Positions 42,713 through 52,595 of a stretch of DNA of 64,000 nt are shown piece after piece. The position numbers were made by a program, and so were the translations under genes. Every line of letters begins with the position of its first letter. Within the stretch, counting starts at the first letter, position 1. The stretch comes from Ehrlichia sp028752135. GTDB lineage: Bacteria > Pseudomonadota > Alphaproteobacteria > Rickettsiales > Anaplasmataceae. The notes under the pieces are model-generated. The model searched no databases. It was not told the DNA's origin and saw only the letters and a list, made by a program, of their open reading frames with translations. Where the stretch lies: assembly GCA_028752135.1 (NCBI GenBank), contig CP082782.1:1364001-1428000 (forward strand). Direction: 5' to 3'.

Positions 42713-43498
42713 TCAATTTGAAGTATTATACCAAAAAGGAGTATCAATTAATGGAGTACTAGATACAGCAAAATCTCGTTTAGGAACAATACCAGAATTA
42801 TAAGCAATATGTCCAGCTTCTACAGCATATTTAAAAGCACATGACATATCTTGAGGAACAATAGATCTTGCAATAGCAGTATTAATTAGTACAGCATCAC
42901 AACCAATTTCCATGACCATTGCTGCATCTGAAGGCCTACCTATACCAGCATCTACTATAATAGTGACATCTGGAAATCTTTGTCTTAACAGTTTTAAATT
43001 ATACATATTTAATATACCACATCCAGATCCTATTGGTGCAATTCCTGGCATTAATACACGACATCCATAATCTAGTAATTTCTTACATATCACTAAATCA
43101 TCTGTACAATAAGGAAAAACTTCAAATCCTTTGTTAATCAATTCTTTCACTGCTTCACATAATAATATCAAATCTGGATATAGAGTGTATTCATCTCCTA
43201 CTAGCTCTAACTTTATCCAATTAGTACCAAAAATCTCCCGTGCCATCTGGGCCATCAATACAGCATCATTTACTGTACTACATCCTGCAGTATTGGGTAA
43301 AATATGACAACCACTTTCCTTTATTATTTTCCAGAAATCATTACCACCATTTTTAGATGGCATCTGTCTAGATAAAGATACTGTTACTATTTCTGCCCCT
43401 GAACATTTAATCGACTCAAGTAAGATACTAGGAGATGGATACATTGCAGAACCCAACAATAACCTACTCTGCAATGATACACCATACAAATTTAACAT
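42713..43498 (-). CDS. thiG: Thiazole synthase
   Basis: 261 aa from the ATG at 43498 (MLNLYGVSLQSRLLLGSAMYPS); a GTG at 43513 would add five residues. It builds the thiazole phosphate of thiamine from a deoxyxylulose phosphate, dehydroglycine and ThiS thiocarboxylate. The barrel is marked by SRLLLGSAMYP, WIKLELVGDE (with the Schiff-base Lys), GCRVLMPGIAPIGSG and VDAGIGRPSDAA. thiS follows upstream in the same direction, 260 bases away, which fits a thiamine operon. Confidence 0.93.
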   Translation of the reverse strand: MLNLYGVSLQSRLLLGSAMYPSPSILLESIKCSGAEIVTVSLSRQMPSKNGGNDFWKIIKESGCHILPNTAGCSTVNDAVLMAQMAREIFGTNWIKLELVGDEYTLYPDLILLCEAVKELINKGFEVFPYCTDDLVICKKLLDYGCRVLMPGIAPIGSGCGILNMYNLKLLRQRFPDVTIIVDAGIGRPSDAAMVMEIGCDAVLINTAIARSIVPQDMSCAFKYAVEAGHIAYNSGIVPKRDFAVSSTPLIDTPFWYNTSN

Positions 43499-43758
43499 AT
43501 ATTCTTGCCTCACTATTAACAGAAATTACGCTTTACATTAGCTAAATTTTAGTTAATCTAACCAGATAAATCATTATTATATCTATGAACATAATTACGA
43601 ATTATAGCTATCAAAAGTCCAATAGTGCATTAATAACTAATATACTGCGTACTATCTTATTATATTACCTTAAAATTAGGTATACCTTATCAATATAACA
43701 AATCAACAAAGACTAGAATGTCTAATTTCATATTATATACTAGCACGAAAATACTACT

Positions 43759-43965
43759 TCATCCTCCTTGCATAGGATATACTACATCTATGACGTCATC
43801 ATTATTTAAGTAAGTAATATTATATTGACTTCTAACAACTAAATTCCTATTCACTGCAACAGCAAATGGTAAATCGGTACTATGACCAGAAAGACACAAA
43901 ATTTTATCCAATGCTAGACCTGATTTAAACGACATTCTTTTTCCATTAATTACAACAGTAATCAA
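43759..43965 (-). CDS. thiS: Thiamine biosynthesis sulfur carrier protein
   Basis: 68 aa. It carries sulfur as a C-terminal thiocarboxylate for thiazole formation. The chain ends in GG (QGG), the required carboxy-terminal diglycine, and VINGKRMSF plus DVIDVVYPMQGG fit the ubiquitin-like ThiS fold. It is upstream of thiG on the same strand with a 260-base gap. Confidence 0.9.
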   Translation of the reverse strand: MITVVINGKRMSFKSGLALDKILCLSGHSTDLPFAVAVNRNLVVRSQYNITYLNNDDVIDVVYPMQGG

Positions 43966-44283
43966 TATTTCACCTATAATTCAAATACTAAAAATTCTAC
44001 AACAATATACCCTATATTTTATAATAAAACTATATCAATCAAAAATATCTCTTTACACTCCAACTATTTAACCTAATAAATAGAATAATATGATTAATTT
44101 CTTTAAAAGATTTTATTTTTAACTGTTAAATATTCAATTTTCTTATATTAAATAACCTATTTATTTAAAAAGTTAATTTATACTATACAATAATAGTAAT
44201 TTTTCCATGGCATCCTAAACACAACTTGAAAATAAATTAATTAATGATATTAATCATTTATATTAACTTATTAATATCCTGAA
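43966..44283. other. Divergent intergenic region
   Basis: About 0.32 kb, very AT-rich. No gene or clear promoter is seen. Confidence 0.3.
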
Positions 44284-45660
44284 ATGCATAACATTAGAAC
44301 TGACAATCTAAAAAGTACAATATCATACCTCACAGAAAGAAAATCTTTAAGTTTATTATTAATACTAATTTCGCATAACTATAATACTCCCAGACACAAC
44401 AGTGGAAATTATCAATATTACCGCACTATCATGCTCCATGATGAAGAAGTATATAAACAAATACGAGACACAGAAAAAAAGAAAATTCGTGCTTTATTAA
44501 GATTATGGATTGAATCATTAACAGATAAAATCTTGTTAGGAATAAATATACCTCTAGAAGATAAAATAATTATTGAACAGAAAATACACAAAACAATCGA
44601 AGACAATAAATCACTATTATCTGAATATCCAAACGACAATATAAAAGATAAACTCTTCCAAGAATTCGCACAAAATATTACAAAATCAAAATTAACAGAA
44701 AAATTAAAAGCAAATATTACAGAAACCTCTAGCAATGTTAATCTTCTCAATAGATACAAAAAAGAATTAATGGAAGATATTGCATCAATGATACATGATC
44801 CAGACGGAATTTCACTACTAGCATGTCACGGGATAACCACAAGAAATAGCACAACCCCTAACACATTATTATCAAAAGAGATTAAACGACTATACCAAGA
44901 TACTATAGGGATAGATCCTGAGTTTGCTGCCAGAAATATTTTTCATTCATTTCCTCAACAACATACTGCTAGAATGATATGGGATACAATAAAAATTGCA
45001 CACAGAAAATTAAAATCCAGAGAAGATAGTATAGAAAAATTTACAGTTGTTAAATATCCATGGTATTCTATTATTAACAATATAAAAAAAATGATTAATA
45101 ACTCCTTATTTATAAAGTCAAGACTAGAGAAAGAAAGACGTTATATAGATAAAATAAGGGATATTTTTAAAACAAGCATAAGCTATGGAGACACTGCTCT
45201 TTTCTTTGAAGAATTAAAGAAAATCCAGTACCATCAAAACATACATTGGAATCCACTACATACACATACTAATCTAGTAATAAAGGAATTAATTAATCTA
45301 GAATCTCAAACACAATATAAGACCATCAAAGACTTTATCGCTGATATACAATATTATGACAACATTAAACCTAGTATAAAAACTATAGTTCCAGATACTA
45401 GATCATCAGCAATTATTAGCACACAATCAAAGAAAAAAAATGGTATTAAAAAATTGATAAAAAAGATGAAAACTGTTTTTAAGAGCAGTAGTAAGAAAAA
45501 ATCAGACTTAAAAGAAGAAGGTTTAGATGTTATCGATGGTATTTCTATAGCAAGTTGGGATCCTTTTACAAGCTCACATACTACAGATAGCAGTATACCT
45601 GCTCCAAAATTAGAGTCTATTAGTCAAGCATTAGTTGATGAGGTATGCAATACACGTTAA
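44284..45660 (+). CDS. Orphan 458-aa Lys-rich protein, possible effector
   Basis: No recognised domain. The chain is soluble and Lys/Ile/Asn-rich. Residues about 50-170 contain long helical, Lys/Glu-rich stretches (DTEKKKIRALL, IEQKIHKTIEDN). Near 385-405 is a strongly basic patch (KKKNGIKKLIKKMK, SSSKKKS) followed by an acidic, Ser/Thr-rich end. There is no signal peptide and no membrane segment. A basic patch plus disordered C-terminus is compatible with a T4SS effector or nucleic-acid-binding protein, but this is inference. It stands alone, with a hairpin 83 bases past the stop. Confidence 0.7.
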   Translation: MHNIRTDNLKSTISYLTERKSLSLLLILISHNYNTPRHNSGNYQYYRTIMLHDEEVYKQIRDTEKKKIRALLRLWIESLTDKILLGINIPLEDKIIIEQKIHKTIEDNKSLLSEYPNDNIKDKLFQEFAQNITKSKLTEKLKANITETSSNVNLLNRYKKELMEDIASMIHDPDGISLLACHGITTRNSTTPNTLLSKEIKRLYQDTIGIDPEFAARNIFHSFPQQHTARMIWDTIKIAHRKLKSREDSIEKFTVVKYPWYSIINNIKKMINNSLFIKSRLEKERRYIDKIRDIFKTSISYGDTALFFEELKKIQYHQNIHWNPLHTHTNLVIKELINLESQTQYKTIKDFIADIQYYDNIKPSIKTIVPDTRSSAIISTQSKKKNGIKKLIKKMKTVFKSSSKKKSDLKEEGLDVIDGISIASWDPFTSSHTTDSSIPAPKLESISQALVDEVCNTR

Positions 45661-46254
45661 ACAATAACAGATATATACTACTAAAAAAATTACCTTTTAA
45701 TAGAACAAAACACATATAAGTAACTAGATATGTATAATCAGAGTCTCAGTACTAATATTGAGACAATAGTTTAAAATAGCAAATATATGTATTGCAATTA
45801 CTTATAATTCCAAGAACTTCATTTTTTAATGAGTATATTGCCCAATAATAGCACTTATATACAATAACCATATTAGCAAGTTTCTATTGATAGTACAAAA
45901 ATTATTAAATAAGACTAATTGACCTTAAGAATAAGATTGTGACAAATTAAAGATACATAATTATTAAGATGAAGTTTTATTCTTTAATAATTTTAGTCAC
46001 TAGAATATTACATAATAAAAATATACACACATGGCATTGTGCAAAATCAGATAAAAAGCTTTAATAAGTTCATAATAATCAGCACAAGAAACCAAAATTA
46101 AACAAGGCCTATATTAAACACAGTTGTCGTTAAATACACCACTATTTTCACTTGTTTACTGTAGGAACATTCTTAGATCTTATTGAATTAACTAGTATTA
46201 GAATTAAATACTCTGGCTAAATAATTCTATTTAAATAGCATAAAATTTTTTCCT
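45661..46254. other. Gene-free stretch
   Basis: About 0.6 kb. The hairpin at 45743-45764 is the only structure noted. Confidence 0.35.
45743..45764 (+). terminator. Hairpin after the 458-aa gene
   Basis: GTCTCAGTA, loop CTAA, TATTGAGAC: nine pairs (one G-T) with a four-base loop, 83 bases past the stop. The T-rich tail is weak (AATAGTTT). Confidence 0.4.
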
Positions 46255-46815
46255 TTATTGGATACTTTCAACCCCTTGTATATCTGGAATATAATAAGTC
46301 AACATATTATATATTCCCTCTTTTAAAGTTATCGACGCACTTGGACATCCTGAACAAGCTCCTCTCAATTTTACAAAAACAATACCATTACTATATCCTC
46401 TAAATTTTATATCCCCACCATCTTGTGCAACAGCTGGTTTTACGTAATCATTTATCAATTCTTTAATTTTGTTAACCATTTCAATATCTTTTTCATCGAA
46501 GAACTCTTCTACCTCTTCTTCATCAAGGTTTTCTATAGTATTATCTGGATTAAGTGTTAGAAAATCCATAATAACTGTTAAAACTTCTGGTTTTAAAATA
46601 TCCCAGTCAATATCATCAGATTTTGTTACTGAAACAAAATCTCCACCAAAAAATACATTTTTTACATGTGCTATCCTAAAAAGTGCTGTAGCAAAAGGAG
46701 AACTTTCTGCTGTAACATCATCGGCAAACTCACTAATTTTACCATTATTAACAGGCATACCCGGCATAAACTTCAAAGTATTAGGGTTTGGAGTTTCCTC
46801 AATTTGTATAAACAT
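46255..46815 (-). CDS. nfuA: NfuA-type iron-sulfur cluster carrier
   Basis: 186 aa. The N-terminal Nfu domain is seen in IEETPNPNTLKFMPG and the F-A-T-A-L-F-R-I-x-x-V region. The C-terminal NifU-like domain carries the cluster-binding C-S-G-C-P-S motif near residue 155, preceded by VKLRGA and DGGDIKF. It accepts and hands over Fe-S clusters. The N-terminal domain type (Nfu_N) is the form found in alphaproteobacteria and mitochondria. It is divergent from the J protein gene; their starts are 73 bases apart. Confidence 0.92.
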   Translation of the reverse strand: MFIQIEETPNPNTLKFMPGMPVNNGKISEFADDVTAESSPFATALFRIAHVKNVFFGGDFVSVTKSDDIDWDILKPEVLTVIMDFLTLNPDNTIENLDEEEVEEFFDEKDIEMVNKIKELINDYVKPAVAQDGGDIKFRGYSNGIVFVKLRGACSGCPSASITLKEGIYNMLTYYIPDIQGVESIQ

Positions 46816-46888
46816 AATAAACCATTTGCAAAAAAATAATTTTAACTTGTATAATAAGAGGATACCTTACTTAAATCAAGTCATTTAT

Positions 46889-47245
46889 ATGTGGTTTATC
46901 TTTTTAATAATATTCTCCCTAATAGGCATTATATTTATACTTCCAGTTATTGGGTTATTCATATTTCTACTTCTCAAAAGAAATAGTATCATAAATATGA
47001 GTGAAATAATAACCTCTACTCTTAATAAAGTCATAAACGAAGCAAACATTCACACTCACACAAGAACAAGCAGTAGTTTATCAAGAGACGAAGCATTCGA
47101 GATACTAGGATTAGATAAAGATGCAAGTCAAGAGCAGATTAATGCAGCTTATCATAAGCTGATGAAGTCTATGCATCCAGATAAAGGTGGATCTCCTTAT
47201 TTAGCACAAAAATTGAACGAAGCACGCGATACACTTATAAATTAA
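46889..47245 (+). CDS. Membrane-anchored J-domain protein, Tim14/Pam18-like
   Basis: 118 aa from the ATG at 46889. A longer in-frame reading from 46469 overlaps nfuA and is unlikely. One membrane segment covers residues about 4-29. After a short linker, a J domain follows: SRDEAFEILGLDKDASQEQINAAYHKL-M, the HPD motif in MHPDKGGSPYLAQKLNEARDTL. HPDKGGSPYLA-x-K-L-N-E-A is nearly the mitochondrial Pam18/Tim14 signature. Likely role: stimulating DnaK at the inner membrane. Confidence 0.85.
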   Translation: MWFIFLIIFSLIGIIFILPVIGLFIFLLLKRNSIINMSEIITSTLNKVINEANIHTHTRTSSSLSRDEAFEILGLDKDASQEQINAAYHKLMKSMHPDKGGSPYLAQKLNEARDTLIN

Positions 47246-48052
47246 CAAGCTTACAACTTTACACATAGAAAGCAGCTTCATTTTACTTTTAACAACCATT
47301 TACTTGATAGATTAGCATAATAACATTCATGATAATCTGAACAACACAAGTCATAAAATTAATAATTTTAAAGCATTCACTTATAAACTTTTTATCGTTA
47401 AAAATAGTTACTATAGAAATAATAACAATATTTTTAATCACACGAATACATTGACTTTTTCATGCCTACAAAAAACTCACAAAGATTTAAATACAACAAT
47501 AAAAAAACAATTATATGTTTTCAGTATAGCATACAAAACATAGCCTAATACCCAAAACTTCCTATAAAATAATCGCACATAACAAAACTTATTACAAATT
47601 AACGAATTAATTACATATCATGTTTATAAATAATGAAACCTATTCAAAAATACACTCTCATATAGAAATAAAAGCAGTAATTTCTTTAATTAGAAGATTG
47701 ATTCTGTAACTAGCTAACTATTCATTTTCAATTCTAAACTTTAACATATCGCAGACTACTCAAATACTATTGCAACTATATATCTTGAAAACGTAAATAA
47801 CCTAACTCTTTATTCACTGCACTCCTATATTTGATATACAAATCCAAAGTAAGAAATAGGAATAAGTAAAAAATATTGAATTATAGATTAAATATTAGAC
47901 TACTAATCACTCCTTTAACTTTCTCTCAATACATAAACATGACATCATATACCTTACAACAATGCAAATTACTTATTCCTTTAGTTACACCTAACATTAC
48001 TTTCTTAAGTTAATTCTACATTTCTAAACAATATATTATTTCTATCTCTATA
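47246..48052. other. Convergent gene-free stretch
   Basis: About 0.8 kb between the J protein (+) and rho (-). No gene or strong hairpin is seen. Confidence 0.3.
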
Positions 48053-49426
48053 TTAACTATTCATCATATCAAAAAATTCATTATTATCTTTTGTTATCGA
48101 TAACTTATCTCTTAAAAACTCCATTGCTTCAACAGAACCCATAGATGATAATAACCTTCTTAATAACCACACTTTCTTTAAACATACGTTATCTATTAAC
48201 ATATCTTCTTTCCTTGTACCAGATTTTGAAATATCTATTGCAGGATATACTCTCTTATCTGATATTTTTCTATCCAATATTATTTCACAATTTCCTGTAC
48301 CTTTAAATTCTTCAAATATCACTTCATCCATTTTTGAACCAGTTTCTATTAATGCTGTAGCTATTATTGTTAATGACCCACCATTTTCTATGTTTCTTGC
48401 TGCACCAAAAAATCTTTTTGGTCTTTGTAAAGCATTAGAATCAACACCACCAGTTAATACTTTTCCTGATGATGGTATTACTGAATTATACGCTCTTGCT
48501 AATCTTGTAATTGAATCAAGTAGTATTACAACATTCTTTTTATGTTCTACCATTCTTTTAGCTTTCTCAATCACAATTTCTGCAAGTTGTACATGCCTAT
48601 ATCCTGGTTCGTCAAATGTAGAACTCACTACTTCTCCCTTTACAGATCTACACATATCTGTAACTTCTTCTGGTCTTTCACCTATCAATAAAACTATTAA
48701 CTCTATATCTGGATGATTCACAGATATTGAATGTGCTATTTGTTGCAAGATTATTGTTTTCCCAGCTCTTGGCGGAGCAACTATAAGTGCTCTTTGTCCT
48801 TTCCCTAATGGAGCAACTATATCTATTACTCTCATACTTATATCTTTTTTGCTGAGGCTAACTGGATCATTACATTCTAACAATATTCTTTCTTCTGGAT
48901 ATAACGGTATTAAATCATCAAAATGCACATATCTTTGCAGTTTTCCCATATCTGTAAAGTTTATACTATGTGCTTTTACTAATGTAAAATATCTTTCTTT
49001 TTCACTTGGAGCTCTTATTTCTCCACTTACTATATCACCTGTTCTTAAATTAAACTTTTTTATTTGTCCTGCAGAAATATATACATCATCACTACTAGCA
49101 GCATAATTTGCTTCAGGAGATCTTAAGAAACCAAAACCATCAGATAATATTTCTACTACTCCACCTCCTATTGCTGCACCTCCATCATTTACAACTTTTT
49201 TCATCAAATGAAAGATTATTTCTTGTTTCAGCATTCTACCATTACTTACTACACCTAGATCTTCTGCTATTTTTAATAAATCTTCGATACTTCTTTTCTT
49301 CAATTCACTTAAATCTAATATTCTAACTTCTTCTGTAGAAACTGCAACTTCTATCTCTTCTTCTTGTGATTCTGAACTCACTTCTTGAACTTCTGAATTT
49401 ACCTTTTGTTCATCTTCTTTTAACAC
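48053..49426 (-). CDS. rho: Transcription termination factor Rho
   Basis: 457 aa. An RNA-dependent helicase ring that ends transcripts. The chain has an acidic, Glu/Ser/Val-rich N-terminal extension (1-30), the Rho N-domain LKKRSIEDLLKIAEDLGV, the RNA-binding DGFGFLRSP, the P-loop APPRAGKT near residue 200 and LLIGERPEEVTDM. The start used is GTG at 49426. The same frame stays open upstream to about 49508 with a basic Arg/Lys/Ser-rich reading but no ATG, so the true N-terminus may be about 25 residues longer or use a non-AUG codon. Confidence 0.93.
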   Translation of the reverse strand: MLKEDEQKVNSEVQEVSSESQEEEIEVAVSTEEVRILDLSELKKRSIEDLLKIAEDLGVVSNGRMLKQEIIFHLMKKVVNDGGAAIGGGVVEILSDGFGFLRSPEANYAASSDDVYISAGQIKKFNLRTGDIVSGEIRAPSEKERYFTLVKAHSINFTDMGKLQRYVHFDDLIPLYPEERILLECNDPVSLSKKDISMRVIDIVAPLGKGQRALIVAPPRAGKTIILQQIAHSISVNHPDIELIVLLIGERPEEVTDMCRSVKGEVVSSTFDEPGYRHVQLAEIVIEKAKRMVEHKKNVVILLDSITRLARAYNSVIPSSGKVLTGGVDSNALQRPKRFFGAARNIENGGSLTIIATALIETGSKMDEVIFEEFKGTGNCEIILDRKISDKRVYPAIDISKSGTRKEDMLIDNVCLKKVWLLRRLLSSMGSVEAMEFLRDKLSITKDNNEFFDMMNS

Positions 49427-49955
49427 TACGCTTGTTGTAGATTCAGACTTTGCACTTTTACTACTGCCTTTCCTACTTACATACCTTGTTCTCTTTTTTT
49501 TTAATATTTAACACTATACACCTATTAATTTAAATTAAAGCAAAAAACTACAAAACCAACTTATACTTTATCTATAAGATTAAAAACCAAGACTAACTTC
49601 TCTATTATTGTCTCTATAATAAAGACATATATTAAAGCCTCTCAGAATTTCAAGACATTTCCTTTTATTGCAATATCAGTCTAATTCTGACAATCACACA
49701 AAACATTACTTATAGCTATAGAAACTAGCAAATTTTATAATTTTGCATCCTTATATTCAAGTTTTTCTGAAATCTAATTCAAAGTATTATAGATATAAAA
49801 AAACTCAACAGACATTAACAACTAAAGCTATAATTCAATATTATATAATGAATTTAGTCATTTTAAATACCCCAGACTAGTAACACTTAGAGTGTAGTTA
49901 CTAAAAGTTATAACAATTTACCATTATTAAGTAAATACTTATTACAGTCTATCAT
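49427..49955. other. Intergenic region upstream of rho
   Basis: Its first 80 bases are an open extension of the rho frame, without ATG. The rest is AT-rich with no gene seen. Confidence 0.35.
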
Positions 49956-50591
49956 CTATACTGAATCAGCTGAGAAATCATTAAACTTGATATTTTTGAC
50001 CCTTCTTTCTCTTTCTGCAACTATTTGAGCTTTCATAATCGCTTCATCAAGATCCACCTGCGTACATAAACCTAACAGCACAGGATCCCTTGGTTTAATA
50101 TTATTTGAATTCCAATGTTCTTTATTTCTAATAGCAGCAATAGTAGATTTTGTAGTTCCTATTAACTTAGCAATACATACATCTTGCATTTCAGGACAAT
50201 ATTTTAAAATCCATGCCACTGCATCAGGTTTATCCCTACGACGTGCCACAGGTGTATATCGTACGGTCCTTTTTTTATTTTTCTTAAAATTCCGATAACT
50301 GATTAACCTAGGTACCCGAGTTGGATCATTTTGGCAATATTCAATTTCCTCCTTAGTAACTTGTCCCATTGTGATAGGGTTACATCCAATTACACCCTTA
50401 GCAACTTCACCATCAGCAATACCTTTCACCTCTAATAAGTGTAAATTGCAGAACTTTGCTATTTGTTCAAAAGTCAATATAGTGTTATCTACTAACCAGA
50501 CTGCAACAGCTCTAGGCATTAAGGGTCCAGAATCTTCCAATGTAGAAGAACCTTTAGAATTAGAAACCAAAGGAACATTACTATTTGACAT
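49956..50591 (-). CDS. DUF1013 / TrcR-like cell-cycle transcription regulator
   Basis: 211 aa. The stretch MPRAVAVWLVDNTILTFEQIAKFC, TPVARRRDKPDAVAWILKYCPEM and TKSTIAAIRNKEHWN, ending in KPRDPVLLGLCTQ, is the DUF1013 pattern conserved across alphaproteobacteria, where the Caulobacter/Sinorhizobium member is TrcR. Two helix-turn-helix-like units suggest DNA binding. In relatives it belongs to the GcrA/CtrA-linked cell-cycle network; whether that applies in Ehrlichia is not known. Transcribed alone on the - strand. Confidence 0.85.
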   Translation of the reverse strand: MSNSNVPLVSNSKGSSTLEDSGPLMPRAVAVWLVDNTILTFEQIAKFCNLHLLEVKGIADGEVAKGVIGCNPITMGQVTKEEIEYCQNDPTRVPRLISYRNFKKNKKRTVRYTPVARRRDKPDAVAWILKYCPEMQDVCIAKLIGTTKSTIAAIRNKEHWNSNNIKPRDPVLLGLCTQVDLDEAIMKAQIVAERERRVKNIKFNDFSADSV

Positions 50592-50967
50592 ATAAAATAA
50601 TCTCCAAATCTCAATATATTAAATAACCTGATACTTAAATATTACGTAACAAATAAATAAAATACAAATGTTAATAATACATTACTTTAAATGTAATACA
50701 TACACTTATAAATTATTACTATGCATTTTGCAATAACTATGTCAAAGTCTTAATAAATTTATTAAACATGTTTCAATACTAATAAATATTACCAGTAAAT
50801 CAAAATTGCTATTAGTACTAGTATGATACCATAAGCATTCATAAAATTTTATTAACAAATCTATTATAATGCGAAAATCATACTGCAAAATAAATTCAGA
50901 AAATATACTTGACAGTATCAATGCGTATGGATTAAGATCTAATTTTCTGCAAAATTTTAGGATAGAG
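50592..50967. other. Divergent intergenic region ahead of rpmI
   Basis: About 0.38 kb. It must hold the promoter for rpmI-rplT-pheS. infC is not here. The frame of rpmI stays open upstream to 50869, but the ATG at 50968 gives the standard L35 start. Confidence 0.35.
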
Positions 50968-51168
50968 ATGCCAAAACTAAAGACTAAGTCTTCTATAAAA
51001 AAAAGATTTAGTATAACAGCAACAGGTAAAATAAAGTCTACCCAATCTGCAAAAAGACATGGTATGACAAAAAGGAGTAAAAGAAGCATTCGTGTTCAGC
51101 GTGGAACTGCTATAATGAATCAGTCTGATGCGCGTATAATTAAGCTTTTTATGCCTTATAGCAGATGA
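50968..51168 (+). CDS. rpmI: Ribosomal protein L35
   Basis: 66 aa from the ATG at 50968, which gives the standard start MPKLKTKSS. A basic, small large-subunit protein. KTKSSIKKRFSITATGKIK and the later RHGMTKRSKR are typical. It is first in a rpmI-rplT-pheS order that is conserved in bacteria; rplT follows 28 bases on with GAGG upstream. Confidence 0.93.
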   Translation: MPKLKTKSSIKKRFSITATGKIKSTQSAKRHGMTKRSKRSIRVQRGTAIMNQSDARIIKLFMPYSR

Positions 51169-51196
51169 GGAGTACATAATAAATAGAGGTTAAAAA

Positions 51197-51571
51197 ATGG
51201 CTAGAGTTAAGCGTGGAGTTACAACAAGAGCGCGGCATAAGAAGGTTATTAAGCTAGCAAAAGGTTACCGTGGGCGTTCTAAAAATTGTTATAGGATTGC
51301 TCTACAGAGAGTAGAAAAAGCATTACAATATGCTTATCGTGATAGACGTAATCGTAAAAGGTTCTTTAGGAGCCTCTGGATTATGCGCATTAATGCAGCT
51401 GCAAGACAGTATGGGCTTTTATATTCAGATTTTATACATGGTTTATCATTAGCAAATATAACACTAAATAGAAAAATTTTGGCAGATATGGCAGTTAATA
51501 ACCAGAATAATTTTAAGCAAATTGTAGACCTTACTAAAGAAGCTTTAACTAAATCTCGTGTTGGACAGTAA
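51197..51571 (+). CDS. rplT: Ribosomal protein L20
   Basis: 124 aa. It binds 23S rRNA early in large-subunit assembly. The start MARVKRGVTTRARHKKVIKLAKGYRGR is the textbook N-terminus, and LWIMRINAAAR near residue 58 is the conserved core. The stop TAA overlaps the start of pheS by 14 bases, which suggests coupled translation. Confidence 0.95.
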   Translation: MARVKRGVTTRARHKKVIKLAKGYRGRSKNCYRIALQRVEKALQYAYRDRRNRKRFFRSLWIMRINAAARQYGLLYSDFIHGLSLANITLNRKILADMAVNNQNNFKQIVDLTKEALTKSRVGQ

Positions 51572-52594
51572 TATAGATAAGTTACAAACAGAAGCTACCA
51601 ATAAAATATTAGCTAGTTCTTCTCTTGAAGAATTAGAAGATGTTAAGCTTCATTACTTTGGGAAATCAGGTGTTATTACATCATATTTAAGAAATATTTC
51701 TAAAATTAATAATATAGAAGAACGAAAGTCTGTTGGAAGCAGTATCAATTGTATATGTGCTGAATTGAAATCTTTAATTAACTCACAAAAAGAAAAACTT
51801 CATAAAATACAAATTGACAATCAATTGATAAAGGATAAAGTTGACACCAGCTTACCAGTCCGTCCAAAACAAATAGCAAAACTACATCCTATTTCCCATA
51901 CTATAAATGAAGTAAAACGCATTTTTTCTTCTTTAGGGTTTAAGCTATCTGATGGTCCAGAACTTGAAGATGAATTTCACGTTTTTGACGCATTAAATAC
52001 ACATAAAAATCATCCCGCAAGAGAAGAAAATGACACTTTTTATTTAAAGACATTAGTTAATCAAAAAAGAATCGTATTACGTACACATACTTCTTCGGTA
52101 CAAATTAGAGTAATGGAACACAATAATGGTAATTATCCAATTAAAATTATTGCTCCAGGGAAAGTGTATAGAAATGACTGGGATGCAACTCATAGTCCGA
52201 TGTTTCATCAAATTGAAGGATTATATATTGATAGAAATATTAATATGGGACATTTAAAATATTGTATTAATTACTTTTAAAGAAGTTTTTTGGAGAAAAT
52301 ATTCAAATAAGATTTCGTAATAGCTATTTTCCATTTACTGAACCATCAGCTGAAGTTGATATAAGATGCGAGCAAAAAAATTGGATAGAAATTTTAGGGT
52401 GCGGTATGGTTCATAGAAACGTCTTAACAAACGTTAACATTAATCCAGAAGAATACAGTGGCTTTGCTTTTGGGATAGGAATTGAAAGAATCGCTATGCT
52501 AAAACATAACATCAGCGATCTACGTAAATTTTACAATAATAAATTACAATGGTTAACTCATTACGGTTTTTGTTTTACTAACTTAATTACATAA
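51558..52594 (+). pseudogene. pheS: Phenylalanyl-tRNA synthetase alpha subunit, frameshifted
   Basis: The first frame (51558-52280, GTG start) has the N-terminal coiled-coil and class II motifs through HTSSVQIRVME and YRNDWDATHSPMFHQIEG (motif 2), then ends at MGHLKYCINYF-stop. A second frame continues with KKFFGENIQIRFR, FPFTEPSAEVD and the motif-3 F-G-I-G-I-E-R-I-A-M-L, to a stop at 52592-52594. Adding one T to the four-base run at 52275-52278 joins them as Y-F-L-K-K-F-F. The gene is essential, so this is almost surely a sequencing error. The restored protein is about 345 aa, normal for the family. Confidence 0.9.
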
Positions 52595-52595
52595 C

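Noticed and set aside
46469..46888. In-frame 5' extension of the J-domain gene
   Set aside because: It overlaps nfuA on the other strand, is Ser-rich antisense sequence, and the ATG at 46889 starts exactly at the membrane segment.
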